Counted from the stretch's first letter, positions 32,083 to 42,814 are shown. The stretch is DNA of 64,000 bases from Maniola hyperantus (GCF_902806685.2 NC_048556.1:5952001-6016000), one strand, 5' to 3'. Notes: a model not told the origin generated them from the sequence alone. Translations and numbers: made by a program.

Positions 32083-33230
32083 TTAGTGGTGGTAAATAGG
32101 GGATGAGTACGTAATGGGTGCGTGGTGTACGACCGGAGAGCTGGAGTAGGCAACGGGAGCGGAAGCGTAGGAAACGCCAGGCCCGGCGTGATATGACACT
32201 GGAGCGGCGTGGATTACTGGAGCAACCTTAGCCACGGGAGCGGAGTACGCGACTGGTGCAGCCACAGCCTTAACGCCAAGAGCTTCCTTGCGAACGACTG
32301 CGTTAAATCCGTTGTGTGGGTCAGCAGTGTAATCAACCGTACGCTTGGTGCCATCGGGGTCAACTACGGAGTAGGAGCCTTGTACTACATCGCCATCCCG
32401 GGTTTCGTGCTGGCTCTTAGAGTCACCGGTTAGACCGTCTTGTACGTCATAGGCGAAGCTGTATTGTGGGTGAGCGTCGTATTCCTCGACCTTAGCGACC
32501 GGCGCTACAGCGTATTTGGTGACGGGTGCTGCGTATGACACAGGGGCGGAGTAGGCAACTCTGGCAACTGGGGCTGCGGCGTAAGTTACGGGGGCGGAGT
32601 AGGCAACTTTAGCAACAGGGGCGGAAGCGTAATGGTATGTTGGGGCGGCGTAAGTGATTGGTCCAGCCGGGACAATGCCGGCACTAGCTGCGGCCACCAA
32701 GCATGCGAAAGCGACGACCTGTAAACAAAATAAATATTTTACATTTACGATTTCCGTTAAACACTTACAAATATTGTCATTTTTTGATTATACTCAGGTT
32801 TTAGCAAATCAATGTATTTTGCCAAATTCCCTTTTTTCTTTATTGCTAGGTAGGATTGCATTTGACGACAATCACGCTTGGTAAAAAGCAATGATGAGAC
32901 CTAGATTGGAGCGCGCTTGCCGAGAAGATGTCAATTCACTTTTGCTTTGAAGGTATAATTATTACGTGACAGGAAACACGAAGGGCAACTTCCTCAGGCC
33001 ACACTTGGCAGATTAATGGCTGTTAATAGTTAGGTACCTACTTAACACTTTGTCAAAGCAAAGGTGCAAAAAGTGTCCCTCATAGCAAGTTCCATCCTAG
33101 AGTGCATGACCCTTACCATTAAGTAGGTAGCTAATCAAACCATTAGTCAATAAAAATCCATTTCACTCAAAAATCAAATAAGTAGTCAAATAAAAATAGA
33201 ACAAAATTCAATATTTCGCACCTTGAACAT
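32083..33230 (-). CDS. RR-2 cuticular protein CP-d (214 aa)
   Basis: Secreted chitin-binding cuticle protein. Exon 1 is 33222-33230 (MFK, 9 nt) with a GTGCGA donor; exon 2 is 32083-32718 after TTTTGTTTACAG, phase 0. Signal peptide MFKVVAFACLVAAASAG. An N-terminal Tyr/Ala/Pro region repeats APVARVAYSAPV. The RR-2 domain then runs from KVEEYDAHPQYSFAYDVQDG through TGDSKSQHETRDGDVV, DPDGTKRTVDY and HNGFNAVVRKEAL. The tail has VAYSAPV and HAAPVSYHAG repeats and ends PITYSSPIYHH, with His clusters. The domain is almost the same as CP-e's, so these two are close paralogues. The three-codon first exon is inferred from ATGTTCAAG directly before GT plus a TATA box at the right distance. Confidence 0.88.
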
Positions 33231-33292
33231 TTTAGCAACTGTTTTGGATGAGCGAATGATCAAATATGATGTGGAAAAGAATCAGGCATACG

Positions 33293-33300
33293 ATTTTATA
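33293..33300 (-). promoter_or_regulatory. TATA box of CP-d
   Basis: TATAAAAT on the minus strand, about 63 bp upstream of the CP-d ATG. Confidence 0.7.
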
Positions 33301-33480
33301 CACCGAGCAAGATGCCTCGGGCGAACTCTACTATATGAATTTGATGCAGCTCCTACCAGACGGCATGTTCCGATCAGCAGAACAAGTGTATCACTTGTTA
33401 TGGCACAAGGACTACTGGATGTAAACTCTAAATGTCATGCTCTTATTGTAGGCCTAAAAGTAATAATATTGATGCTGTAA

Positions 33481-34640
33481 ACGATTACATTTTTCATTAA
33501 TTGTTTCCGTAAATTTTTAGTACTGAATGTAATGTTATGCAGTTCCAATGTTTTTATACTTCGTATATTTCTTACCCATGTTCAAAGATAATATCTTGTT
33601 TAATATATTATCTTTGCCCATGTTATAGGCCTACGCTTAAACGCAGTCACATTTAATTCATGATATACGATATGATAAAAATTACAGTCAAGGTGCTATT
33701 TAAATTAATAAAATATAACACTAGATGAAGCGAATTTTCAAATTCCAATACGCACATCCGCACAAGATGCATCATTTGTATTTTGTAACACTTTACAATA
33801 TAGGTACGTAGGTATTATTTATGAGTTATCGATATCTGATATCGATTTTTATTAATAAATATATTGTGAAGGTCTAAAGTCGAAATAGGCCAATATTGAA
33901 ACTTGCGTGGAAAACAGAAGCATAATTTTATTTCTTAGCTTACGGAAGCGTTCCATTAATAATAATCATCAAACCTTTTTTATTTCAGGTATTATTATTC
34001 AGCAAAAGGCTGGTAATAAAAAAGTGACATTAAAATATATTTTTTTTGATTAGTACTTACTGTCACAACAACATAACTAACTGATCAATACAAAATACTT
34101 TAGATATCGCGATTCATGTTTAAAACATCTTAAAAACAACTTAAAACTTTTTTACAATTTAAAAGGTTTTCAGTGTTCTTTTTAATATAATTTTGAGTGG
34201 GTACGTATATGCATACAGGTACGATTAAATAATGAGGTTGTTTTACGAGTTTATACTTCTTACTAGTCCTGTGGGCTGTCGTTACTCGCTAGTGGAGGAA
34301 GAAAAATCTTGATTATAAGCTTGGAGGATCTTATAATTTTAGGTTATTCATGGACATATTAATAAGTCCATGATCATAACGTAAATCTATATTAGTAAAA
34401 TCGTTTATAGAAAAGAGCAATCACCGATTCTCTAGCTGTTTATTCGCCATAGAAATGGCATACCAAACCAGTAGGTATATGGTAGATTTTTTGACGATTC
34501 AAAAGCACTTTATGGAGCTTTAAGTATAAAAGCATTTTAAACAAAAAAAAATTCTATTCTATTATATATTTCAAATTAAAATGAAAATAGCTAAATGTAA
34601 AACCGATTGCTTCCGTATGAGGTTTAAGTTACATTTCATA
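33481..34640. other. Gene-free AT-rich stretch
   Basis: No coding signal. One 6-bp-armed palindrome (ATCGATATCTGATATCGAT near 33827) is present. Confidence 0.45.
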
Positions 34641-34647
34641 ATCATTA

Positions 34648-34862
34648 TCATCATCATCAAGCGATAGACGTCCACAGCTGGACATAGGTCTCTTACAGGA
34701 CTTCCACACGCCACGATCTTGCGCCGACTGAATCCAGCAGCTCTATGCGACTTATGCGATGTACTAAGTAGGAAAAGCCGATAGACGTCTGGGTCACTAG
34801 GTGGTGCAATGGCGATCGCGCACCTGAAAGCGCAGTGTTGGCAGACCGTCCTGGTGGACAAC
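34648..34862 (-). pseudogene. LINE 3' remnant with (ATG)n tail
   Basis: On the minus strand WIQSAQDRGVWKSC and, after a frameshift, ETYVQLWTS match the C-terminal end of the same LINE family as the remnant at 15905. A CATCATCATC tract on plus is the element's 3' tail. It is degraded. Confidence 0.55.
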
Positions 34863-34880
34863 GACGTTAAATAATTTTAA

Positions 34881-35124
34881 GGCGTTGTCCTAATAAAACG
34901 CGATTACGCGATCATCGGAAGTTCGCGCAAATTTTACTCGTACGAACGTGCGATCAAACATACTGATCTCGAATAGGTGTCCTAATTGGCATTCGCGCGA
35001 TGGTCGCGTATTCTCTTTCTATTTGACGCAAGCACGCGATCACGGTAATATTAGATAACATTACCGTGACGCGATGGTCGCATCGCCAGCGCTATAATCG
35101 CGTAATCACGTTGTATTATAGGCC
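34881..35124. mobile_element. MITE with imperfect terminal inverted repeats
   Basis: The left end has ACGCGATTACGCGATCATCG; the right end, reversed, reads CAACGTGATTACGCGATTAT. The interior is dense in CGCG and CGAT motifs. It ends 39 bp before the first exon recognised in the COX5B-like gene and may contribute to its promoter. Confidence 0.6.
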
Positions 35125-35184
35125 ATACTATGCCGGAAAAGTTTATTTTTTTATTTCTTTCAGGTGGCTTTGTAGTTTCCCAAA

Positions 35185-36329
35185 ATGTGGTGGCCCCAAG
35201 GGGCACGGTATCTGCAACGAGCGGGAAGTCGAATATATGGTACGATGCACGACACCCTGGACCAACTGACTGGCATTGAAAAACGGGAACTATTGGCTCA
35301 TCTCGCTGGCGAGTGCGATCCCTTCCGCATCATGTCAATTAAAAGAGGTAAGTATATCTTTACAGCTTAAACTTACCCACTTGGACTATTTTAAACATTC
35401 TACTATTTAGTAACGCTTCGACTTCGCACGGGTAGCGAAGTAAGTAGCGGGTAGTGTCGCGGCAACCCCCTGCCAGACGCCCTTAAAGTTTAAAAGTTTA
35501 AGGGTGTCTGGCAGAGGGTTGCCACGACACTGTGTGTCTGGATTTCTAATACTACTTAGAAAAAAGACAGGAACGAATACATCAGGGCAGTAAAAAAATG
35601 ACTTTATACTTTGACGATAGATTTTTTATACCTTTATATTACCTGTGTTGAGGATAATCTGCAGAGAAACTTTCGGCTTTTATAAAATAACGAAGGTCTT
35701 GCACGCGCTGGCTTTTAGTCCAGAGTATTATATGATTTTTTTAAAGCGGTGATAGCCTAGTGGTTAAGACATCGGTGTCCTATACGGGAGGTTGGAGGTT
35801 CGATTCCGGGCACGCACCTATTACTTTTCGTGTGCGTTTATGCGAGTTATGTGCATTTTAAGCAATTCAATAAGTATCACTTGCTTTAACGGTGAAGGAA
35901 AATATGGTGAGAAAATCTGCATGCCTGAGAGTTTTTCATAATGTTTTCAAAGGTGTCTGAAGTCTGCCAATCCGCACTTGGTCAACAGGCGGATTATGGC
36001 CTAAACCTTACGATGGCTTTCTGATTCTTCTGGCCGACGACGATGGGTTGATGATGATGCTTTCTTACCAATCGCCATACAACTAAAATAATAATTGAGC
36101 ATTATTTACGTCAAGCGCAAGCCTGATTGAAGAAAATCTGTAACAATTTTCAGGCCCTGGGACCCGCGAATGCCCTAATCTCATACCCAGCGCATACAGC
36201 AGTCGCCTGGTGGGATGCGTTTGCCACCCCGACACGATGCACATCGAGTACATGTGGGTGCATATGGGATGGCCGAGACGCTGCGGCTGTGGTTACTGGT
36301 TTGAACTATGCCCTGTTGCGCCGCTGTGA
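35185..36329 (+). CDS. COX5B: Cytochrome c oxidase subunit 5B-like protein (112 aa)
   Basis: Nuclear-encoded, zinc-binding subunit of mitochondrial complex IV, on the matrix side. Two exons: 35185-35347 with a GTAAGT donor and 36154-36329 after TAACAATTTTCAG; the intron is phase 1 in the Gly codon of KRG. The first-exon region opens at an acceptor (TTTCTTTCAG, 35163), and an in-frame TAG at 35173-35175 just upstream supports the ATG at 35185, implying an unseen 5' UTR exon. Residues 1-22 are Arg-containing and could be a targeting peptide. Family landmarks: TGIEKRELLAHLAG (29-42), SIKRGPGT (51-58), PNLIPSAYSSRLVGCVC and RRCGCGYWFEL. All four zinc-ligand cysteines are present (CVC and CGC). 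Insect COX5B usually reads CECGHWFKLV; here it is CGCGYWFELC. With other substitutions this suggests a diverged paralogue. Genuine orthology is not excluded. Confidence 0.85.
35453..35531. repeat. ~34-bp-armed hairpin in the COX5B-like intron
   Basis: Left arm AGTGTCGCGGCAACCCCCTG and right arm CAGAGGGTTGCCACGACACT pair across a short loop, continuing through CCAGACGCCCTTAAA. Sequence at 35640-35720 is an arm of element F, so the palindrome is probably part of that family. Confidence 0.75.
35745..36060 (+). mobile_element. SINE S1, full length, in the COX5B-like intron
   Basis: Head GCGGTGATAGCCTAGTGGTT, box B GGTTCGATTCCGG, and tail GACGATGGGTTGATGATGAT. It is the most intact S1 copy in the window. 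Confidence 0.8.
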
Positions 36330-36565
36330 TTAGTTTAGTTTTAATTTCCTATAATATATTTTGATACCTTTAATAACTATCAAAATAGATTATAGGAAAT
36401 ATATTATATTATATAAACCGTTCTTCGAAAGAAGTTTTTTTGGTTTCCTACTTAACCTTACCGGTAATCTTAACGGTAATATTTTTGTATAATATATTGG
36501 TCATTTAATATGATAATCTTTGATATGTTGGTGGGAAATAGAAGCAAAACATTTGTTTAAATATC

Positions 36566-36571
36566 TTTATT
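36566..36571 (-). terminator. Poly(A) signal of CP-e
   Basis: AATAAA on the minus strand, about 50 bp past the CP-e stop. Confidence 0.6.
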
Positions 36572-36622
36572 AATTTATTAAAATAATAAATTGATTGACT
36601 TTTGACTAGGTGGCTTTTCAGT

Positions 36623-37810
36623 TTAGTGGTGGATGAGGGGAGCGGAGTAGGCTACTGGGGCTGCGTGATAGGCGACCGGAGCGGCGATCTTAGCTACAGA
36701 TGCTACAGCTTTCACGCCGAGGGGTTCCCTGTGGACCACCGCGTTGAACCCGTTGTGGGGGTCAGCGGTGTACTCCACAGTGCGCTTGGTACCGTCAGGG
36801 TCCACAACGGAGTAGGCACCCTGGACAACGTCGCCGTCACGGGTTTCGTGCTGTGTCTTAGAGTCGCCAGTCAAACCGTCTTGGACATCATACGCGAAGC
36901 TGTATTGGGGGTGAGCGTCGTATTCTTCGACAGCGGCGACTTTAGCGATGGGTGCGGCGTAGGCGACGGGGGCAGAGTGGACGATGGACGCGGCCGGAGC
37001 AGCGTGCACGATGGGTGCAGCTGCATATGCGACCGGCGCTGGGTGTGCTGTGTAGGCTACGGGGGCGATCACGCCAGCCTGGACAGCGGCTACAGCACAC
37101 ACCAGCACAACGAGCTGAAAACATGTCATTGTATTCAATTTTTTTTAATATAAATCATTATTATAAATGCGTAAGAGGGTTTTTTTGGTGGTTTGGGATT
37201 TTTTGCATGGGTGTAATTAAAGATTTGGAGAGTGACTACTACGACTACTTCTTATACCGGAAAATCAAAGAGTTCCTACGGGATTTTCAAAGACCTAAAT
37301 CCACGACGCGCATGCATGCGCATGCAGACGAAGTCGCGTGGATTTGCTAGGAGTTAATAAACGAGCCGGCGGGTGTAAAGTGATTACTACCGCCCATGAA
37401 CATTTGCAGCACCAAAGGGACTTTCAATGTGTTGCCGGTTTTTCAGGAACGAATGGTGCAACAACAATAAATAAGTAAGTACTTATTTATTGGCGGCGAC
37501 ATCCTATTAGGGATGTCGCCGCGTTTCGATCCCGCGCACGCACCTCTCTTTTCGGTCAAGTTATGTGCGTTTTAAGGTGATCACGTTGAAGGAAAACATC
37601 CATGAGGAAACCTGCATGCCTTTAGTGTTCTCCGTAATGTTCTCAAAGGTGTGTGAAGTCTTTCAATCCGCACTTGGCCAGAGTGGTGGACTATGACGAA
37701 ACCCTTCTCATTCTGAGAGGAGATCCGTGCTTAGTAGTGAGCTGGCGACGGGGTTAACGTTGATGATGACAAGTAATATTTAAAATTGCTCTACGTACCT
37801 TGAAAGCCAT
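36623..37810 (-). CDS. RR-2 cuticular protein CP-e (167 aa)
   Basis: Secreted chitin-binding cuticle protein. Exon 1 is 37799-37810 (MAFK) with a GTACGT donor; exon 2 is 36623-37114 after ATGTTTTCAG, phase 0. Signal peptide MAFKLVVLVCAVAAVQAG. A short Ala/Pro/His-rich region precedes the RR-2 domain: AVEEYDAHPQYSFAYDVQDG, TGDSKTQHETRDGDVV, DPDGTKRTVEY and HNGFNAVVHREPL. The tail is brief, with APVAYHAAPVAYSAP, ending LIHH. It ends about 290 bp from the stop of the COX5B-like gene, tail to tail. The intron holds a family A repeat and an S1 copy. An ATG in the intron would read straight into exon 2 (MNTMTCFQ...), but the MAFK exon fits the signal peptide far better. Confidence 0.9.
37155..37350 (-). 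repeat. Family A repeat in the CP-e intron
   Basis: ATTATAAATGCGTAAGAGGG to GCAGACGAAGTCGCGTGGAT, with a CGCATGCATGCGCATG insertion near its end. Confidence 0.6.
37505..37772 (+). mobile_element. SINE S1 in the CP-e intron, head truncated
   Basis: Starts at box B (TTTCGATCCCGCGCACGC) and ends ACGTTGATGATGAC, immediately before CP-e exon 1. Confidence 0.7.
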
Positions 37811-37884
37811 TTTGTGGGGGATGGTAAGTGACTTGACTATGAGGAGACCTCAATTTGAATGTGCTGCAATAATATCTGACGGAC

Positions 37885-37892
37885 TTTTTATA
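37885..37892 (-). promoter_or_regulatory. TATA box of CP-e
   Basis: TATAAAAA on the minus strand, about 75 bp upstream of the CP-e ATG. Confidence 0.7.
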
Positions 37893-38209
37893 TTCCCTCA
37901 AAGTGCTACAGGCGTTGCAATATACGGTAATGAGATATTAAGTTAACACTTTCGGAAGGAGCTTTGTATGAGTATGAGTTTACCGAATTCAAAGTCAACT
38001 GCATTTGTTCGTATTAACGAAAAATTAATGTTATGATTTTATCTGAAAAATTATAAAGATCACTTGTATTTCAATGAAAACGAGCTTTCTTTTGAGACAG
38101 TATGTTTTGTGATTTCAAGAACGTGTTCTCGTACGAATAAGAAATGTAATTATCGGAATACTTATCTATATAGTAGGCACTTTCTAGTGAAAGAAAAATG
38201 CACATAAAT

Positions 38210-38305
38210 GTCAGAAAAGTTAGAGGTGTGTGCCCAGGATCGAACCCCCAAATTCCCTAAAGGGAGGCGGACATATTAACTACTGGGCTATCTGCACGCT
38301 TGTTG
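38210..38305 (-). mobile_element. SINE S1 head fragment, reverse
   Basis: GTTAGAGGTGTGTGCCCAGG, ATCGAACCCCC and TATTAACTACTGGGCTATC: only the tRNA-like end remains. Confidence 0.6.
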
Positions 38306-38447
38306 TTTCATATATAGTGAAAATCTTATGGAAAGTCTTATGGAATCTTGATATGGGGTAAAGCGGCAGATATTGGAAAAAAAAATTGTTTTACAAAAAA
38401 GATTCCCTTAGAGACAAAACCACCAACCACGGGCACAATTCAGCTTA

Positions 38448-38632
38448 TATTACGCGGCCAAAAGTAATGAACATCGATCTTTAGAAGGAGATAACAAATT
38501 TGTAGAGCACTGTCTCGGTCGTTGAGTCTGACAAAACGTCATATGGGTATGAGTGACAGAGACAACCCTCTACAAACCTGAAATGTCATTCTAAAGGCCG
38601 ATATTCATCACTTTGGGCCGCGTACTATACTT
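38448..38632. mobile_element. Palindromic MITE family E, full copy
   Basis: Left end TACGCGGCCAAAAGTAATGA and right end ATCACTTTGGGCCGCGTA are inverted. GTAGAGCACTGTCTCGGTC and GACAACCCTCTACAAACC pair in the middle. Confidence 0.7.
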
Positions 38633-38794
38633 TAGTTAAATTTTACAACTTACAAGCTTCCTTGACCCTGAACCAACTGTACCACTTACCGTCAAATATG
38701 TAAATTATTATATCACTCCTGTCCTTGCAATCTTACAGATAAATAAAACAATAAAAGTTCTACTCGTGCACACTGTTCTGTTCATTTCTACTCT

Positions 38795-38990
38795 AGATGA
38801 TGCCCTCGGAGTCGTCCGCGTGAATTTAGGTTCCTAAAAATCCCGTGGGAACTCTCTTTGATTTTCCGGGATTAAAAGTAGCCTATGTCCGTCCCCGGGA
38901 TGCAAGCCGGGTCTCTGTACCAAATTTCATTAAAATCGGTTGAACGGATGAGCCGTGAAAAGCGAGCAGATTGACAAACAGATTATGGAT
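38795..38990 (+). repeat. Family A repeat, forward
   Basis: CTAGATGATGCCCTCGGAGT to GAGCCGTGAAAAGCGAGCAG, truncated before the CAGACAGA run. Confidence 0.6.
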
Positions 38991-39284
38991 TCCTGTACGA
39001 TGTCGGAGTCCGGATAGGTACTAGACTACTAGTAGTCATAGTTAGTACCAAAGTATTATAAAATAAATATCAGATGGTTCAGAATATCAGGAATTCTGTG
39101 AGAAATGGAAATAGAATAGAAATAGAAATAGTTTTATTTGCTAGAATGTGGTACAATTTGGTCTTAAATCTATTTTTATTATGAGCTATTTATATTAAAT
39201 TACATAGATTTAGCTAGATGGAATCTATTTACCTACTCATTTCATTTATCTATATCTACACAGACTACTAAGGGATATAGATAA

Positions 39285-39470
39285 TCTTTTTTTTTTTGTT
39301 TTAAAAAGATTATTAGCCATTTTTTAAATGACTAATATTATGAATATTCCCCTTTCCTCTCCAATTAAGCGTCAAGCTTGTGCTAGGAGTAGGTACGACA
39401 ATAGTGCAACGGGCGGGGTTTGAACCGTCGACCTTTCGGTTTTCAGTATCCTTTACTCGGGATATGTACG
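39285..39470 (-). mobile_element. Second SINE family (S2), reverse copy
   Basis: Matches 50308-50485 in reverse: GATTATTAGCCATTTTT, TTCCCCTTTCCTCTCCAA and box-B-like GGTTTGAACCGTCGACC. The tRNA-like head differs from S1. Confidence 0.65.
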
Positions 39471-39754
39471 GATTCTAAGGATATGTTATACCTACATCCA
39501 AATCTGTTCAGGTATTTAGAAGTTATGTTGAAATAAAGAAACTCGCATACTTTACACGCCTCTTTTGTGCAGTCGTATAAATATTGTATTCTAATATTTG
39601 ATTAGATTAATCTAAAATACTTAGTAGGAACTTAAGATCTAGGTAATAACAGTTTAATAATAATTTATTTAAATTAAATTACAGTTAACTAATATCACAA
39701 ACATAATAAGTGCAGTAAGTTGATGTAGTATTTACTACTATTACATAATTGACT

Positions 39755-40812
39755 TTAATTGTTCATATAATTGGGTATGAAGAACTCTCCTCTACCAAAA
39801 GTTGAACTGCCTTTGTCAGTCGAGGTATTTCCTGGGGTAAAATAATTCGTTTGCTCACTCTCAATGAACTTGTTTGTTGAATATATCGGTACTTCTAGTT
39901 TCCTCGCATATGGGACGGGATACGGATAAACTTTCCTAATGGGGCTATGAATCTGAGAACTTGGTACTAAACTAGGGTAGTGCGTAATAAAGTGATGTTT
40001 AGCTATTGTATTAGACAAAGTAGGTTCGGTGCGAACGACAGCTTTAAAGCCATGCTTTGAATCGGCAGTGTAGTCAACAGTACGTTTGGTTCCATCTGGA
40101 TCTATCACAGAGTAGGAGCCTTTGACAAGGTCACCTTGCCTGAACTCGTGTTGGCTTTTAGTGTCGCCGGTGGAAGGGTCAACTATGTCATACCAATAAT
40201 TGTATTTCGTGCTTGTTGGTGGTGGATCGGTGACAATTATGCTTGCAACCGCTTGCAGTACACACGCATAGAGGATTGCCTGTAATTATAAATTAAAACG
40301 TTAATATATCACAGATATGGAACGCGCTTCCGATATCAGTTTTCCCCTCCACTTTTAACAATAGGTAATTTTAAGTCAGGAATAAATAAGCCATCTTCTA
40401 GACAAGCGGGTTCCATCTTAGGCAGTATCATCGCATGGCAGTGAGTCTGATTGCAGGCAAGCGCTAGTCTATAAATTAAAAAAGGGTTTCTTGTTGTGCG
40501 TTATTCTTATTTAGGTCACCACTCCATTTATGGATAGTATATATAGGTCACGGGCTCACTCAATTGCTACATAGGTAGTTATTCTATACCTACATCACAT
40601 ATGTTGTAACATAACCAGACTTGACTTTTCCTTGATCCGAAAGAATAATATGAGAGGAAATACATTTATAAGTAACTCGCACAATCGATTTCTAATTAAT
40701 TATCTGCACTCTAATTTTCACCGGTATCCTTCAGTCTATGACACTTCTTAGATAAATGTATATATTTCTTACTATTATTAAAGCAAAATAATAAAATAAT
40801 TACCTGGTACAT
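39755..40812 (-). CDS. Divergent RR-2-type cuticular protein CP-f (177 aa)
   Basis: Secreted chitin-binding protein. Exon 1 is 40804-40812 (MYQ) with a GTAATT donor; exon 2 is 39755-40279 after TTATAATTACAG, phase 0. Signal peptide MYQAILYACVLQAVASI. The RR domain comes early, about 25-92: TKYNYWYDIVDPSTGDTKSQ, HEFRQGDLVKGSYS, DPDGTKRTVDY and ADSKHGFKAVVRTEP. It departs from the cluster norm: NGFNAVV has become HGFKAVV and RDGD has become RQGD. The ~85-residue tail is not Ala-rich; it is mixed and Ser/Thr/Pro/Tyr-rich (KVYPYPVPYARKLEVPIYS) and ends IPNYMNN, so its mechanical role may differ. A TATA box at 40874-40881 supports the start, and a minus-strand AATAAA at 39664-39669 is a possible poly(A) signal. 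Confidence 0.87.
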
Positions 40813-40873
40813 GTCGCAATTGTTCTTGTAAAGGGATTCGGAGTAAAGGCGCCCGCCAGCGCGACATTGCCCG

Positions 40874-40881
40874 TATTTATA
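40874..40881 (-). promoter_or_regulatory. TATA box of CP-f
   Basis: TATAAATA on the minus strand, about 62 bp upstream of the CP-f ATG. Confidence 0.75.
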
Positions 40882-41136
40882 GAAGTGTGGCGTTCACTTG
40901 TATGTTCCGTATTGCAGGCAACAGGTAGGTGTCTTGAGTGTCACAGAGTAGTTAATATAATTATTTTAATCAGATTATTATTAGATTAATTAGAGGAGAA
41001 CCAAAAACTATCGCAATATGGTTCGTATCATCATCCTACAGGTACCTATCCAGGAGGTCTGTATCTTCAGCAGCGCAGTCACGTCTCACGGGTTTATCTA
41101 AATTAGTGTATCAAAAAATGTTTGTAATTCTAAATC

Positions 41137-41395
41137 ATCATCAACCCTTCGCCGGCTCATTACTGAGCACGGTACTCGACTCGGAATGAGAAGGGTTTGG
41201 CCATTGTCCACCACGCTGGACAAGAGCGGATTGGTAGACTTCACACACTTTGAGAATGGAGAACTCTCAGGCTTGCAGGTTTGGTCACGATGTTTTCTTT
41301 CACAGTTAAATCAAGTGATACCTACTTCCGTAAATAACTTCGAAGTTCAGAAGGTGGATATCTTAACCACTAATCATGGTTTTTGTTCTAAATAG
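41137..41395 (-). mobile_element. SINE S1, reverse copy
   Basis: Tail AATCATCATCAACCC, body GTCCACCACGCTGGACAAG, head TCTTAACCACTAATC. Box B is missing. Confidence 0.7.
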
Positions 41396-41721
41396 AATAA
41401 CATTAAGTAATTATTACCTAGATAGTTAGAAAACTGTTCATTAGTCTGCGCAGTGAAAGACGCTTTATTTTATAATTCCATTCTCGGTTTTCTGTTTAAG
41501 CATTCGAATTAATTGCAAGATCGCAATTGATTCATTTAAGTACGATGACTTACTAAATTCTAAGATTGTGATAAAGAGTTTGTAGAGCCTAATAAAAATT
41601 ATAATTTGACGAAACTGCTCGCCCACGCCCACCTCCAAAACTTATAGCTATACCTACCTCTACAGATTCAAATTTTTTTTAAAATTATAAAGTAATTAAT
41701 TAAACTTATGTGCAGCATCCA

Positions 41722-41925
41722 AGCCTTAGAGGATCACTTTGTTCTCTGTCTGTCTGTCGGTCTGACCGACGTGTCTGTCAAGAAAACCTGGTATCTCCCG
41801 TTGACCTAGAGTCATAAAATTTGGGCGGTAGGTAGTAGGTCTTATACTTAGTACTTAAAGTAGTATAAAGGAAAAAAATCTGAAAACCGTGAATTTGTGG
41901 CTACATCACAAAAAAATATGTTTAA
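41722..41925 (+). mobile_element. Family C fragment
   Basis: GAGGATCACTTTGTTCTCTG, AACCTGGTATCTCCCGTTG and CTGAAAACCGTGAATTTGTG, just upstream of a full copy. Confidence 0.55.
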
Positions 41926-42059
41926 AAATTAATTTACACGTGTTGATATCGCATCAGTCCGTCATTAACTTGCAGTGTTTTACGAAAAAGTAGAATTAAT
42001 GTTGTACGAGGGTACGTGACCCTTCGTACCACGACCACTTCGTAGGTACTTCGACCATT

Positions 42060-42490
42060 TTTTAGGGTTCCGTACTTCAAAAGGAAAAACGGAACCCTTA
42101 TAGGATCACTTTGTTGTCTGTCTGTCTGTCTGTCAAGAAACCTACAGGGTGCTTCTCGTTGACCTAGAATCATGAAATTTGGCAGGTAGGTAGATCTTAT
42201 AGCTGACATTTGGGGAAAAATCTGAAAACCGTGAATTTAGGGTTAGATCACACAAAAATAATTAAATTGTGGTCATGAACTAATAAATTGGTATTTTCGA
42301 CTTTCGAAGTGAGTGACTATATCAAGTGGGGTATCATATGAAAGGTCTTCACCTGTGCATTCTAAAACAGATTTTTATTTATTTTTATGCATCATAGTTT
42401 TTGAATTATCGTTCAAAATGTCGAAAAAACACGACTGTAGTACGGAACCCTCATTGCGCGAGCCTGACTCGCACTTGGCCGGTTTTTTTT
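42060..42490 (+). mobile_element. Non-autonomous element family C, full copy
   Basis: TTTTAGGGTTCCGTACTTCA to CGCACTTGGCCGGTTTTTTT. Confidence 0.75.
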
Positions 42491-42814
42491 AATGAAGAAC
42501 CATATATGAGATTTTTGCGCGAGTTGTGTCGTTCAGCTGTAATGATTAGTTCGAGTCCAAGTGTAGTGATGTAAATTACAACTTACTTACATAAAATTGA
42601 ATTAAGTAATACTTATAATACAAGCTATTGAACGGAAAACATCTTAAGATAATAATTTACCAATTATTCAACGTGCATTACTCGATTTCATGGCCAAGCA
42701 TTGTAACAAATTGGCCAATTTGGTTGGTTGCTCTTTGATTAAATGACCATGGTAACTTATAACAATGGCTACAGATTTAACATATTATTATCAATAGTAA
42801 ATGATCTTAATAGT

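Noticed and set aside
33114..33122. Alternative CP-d first exon with ATG directly before GTAAGG
   Set aside because: Would give a one-codon exon with no TATA box nearby; MFK at 33222-33230 fits the family plan and has a TATA box at the right distance.
36602..37153. 183-codon plus-strand frame
   Set aside because: Antisense of CP-e exon 2; the minus strand encodes a clear RR-2 domain.
42000..42209. Frame with MSAIRSTYLPNFMILGQRE, repeated at 60119
   Set aside because: Read-through of the non-coding family C element; recurrence reflects repeat copies, not a gene family.
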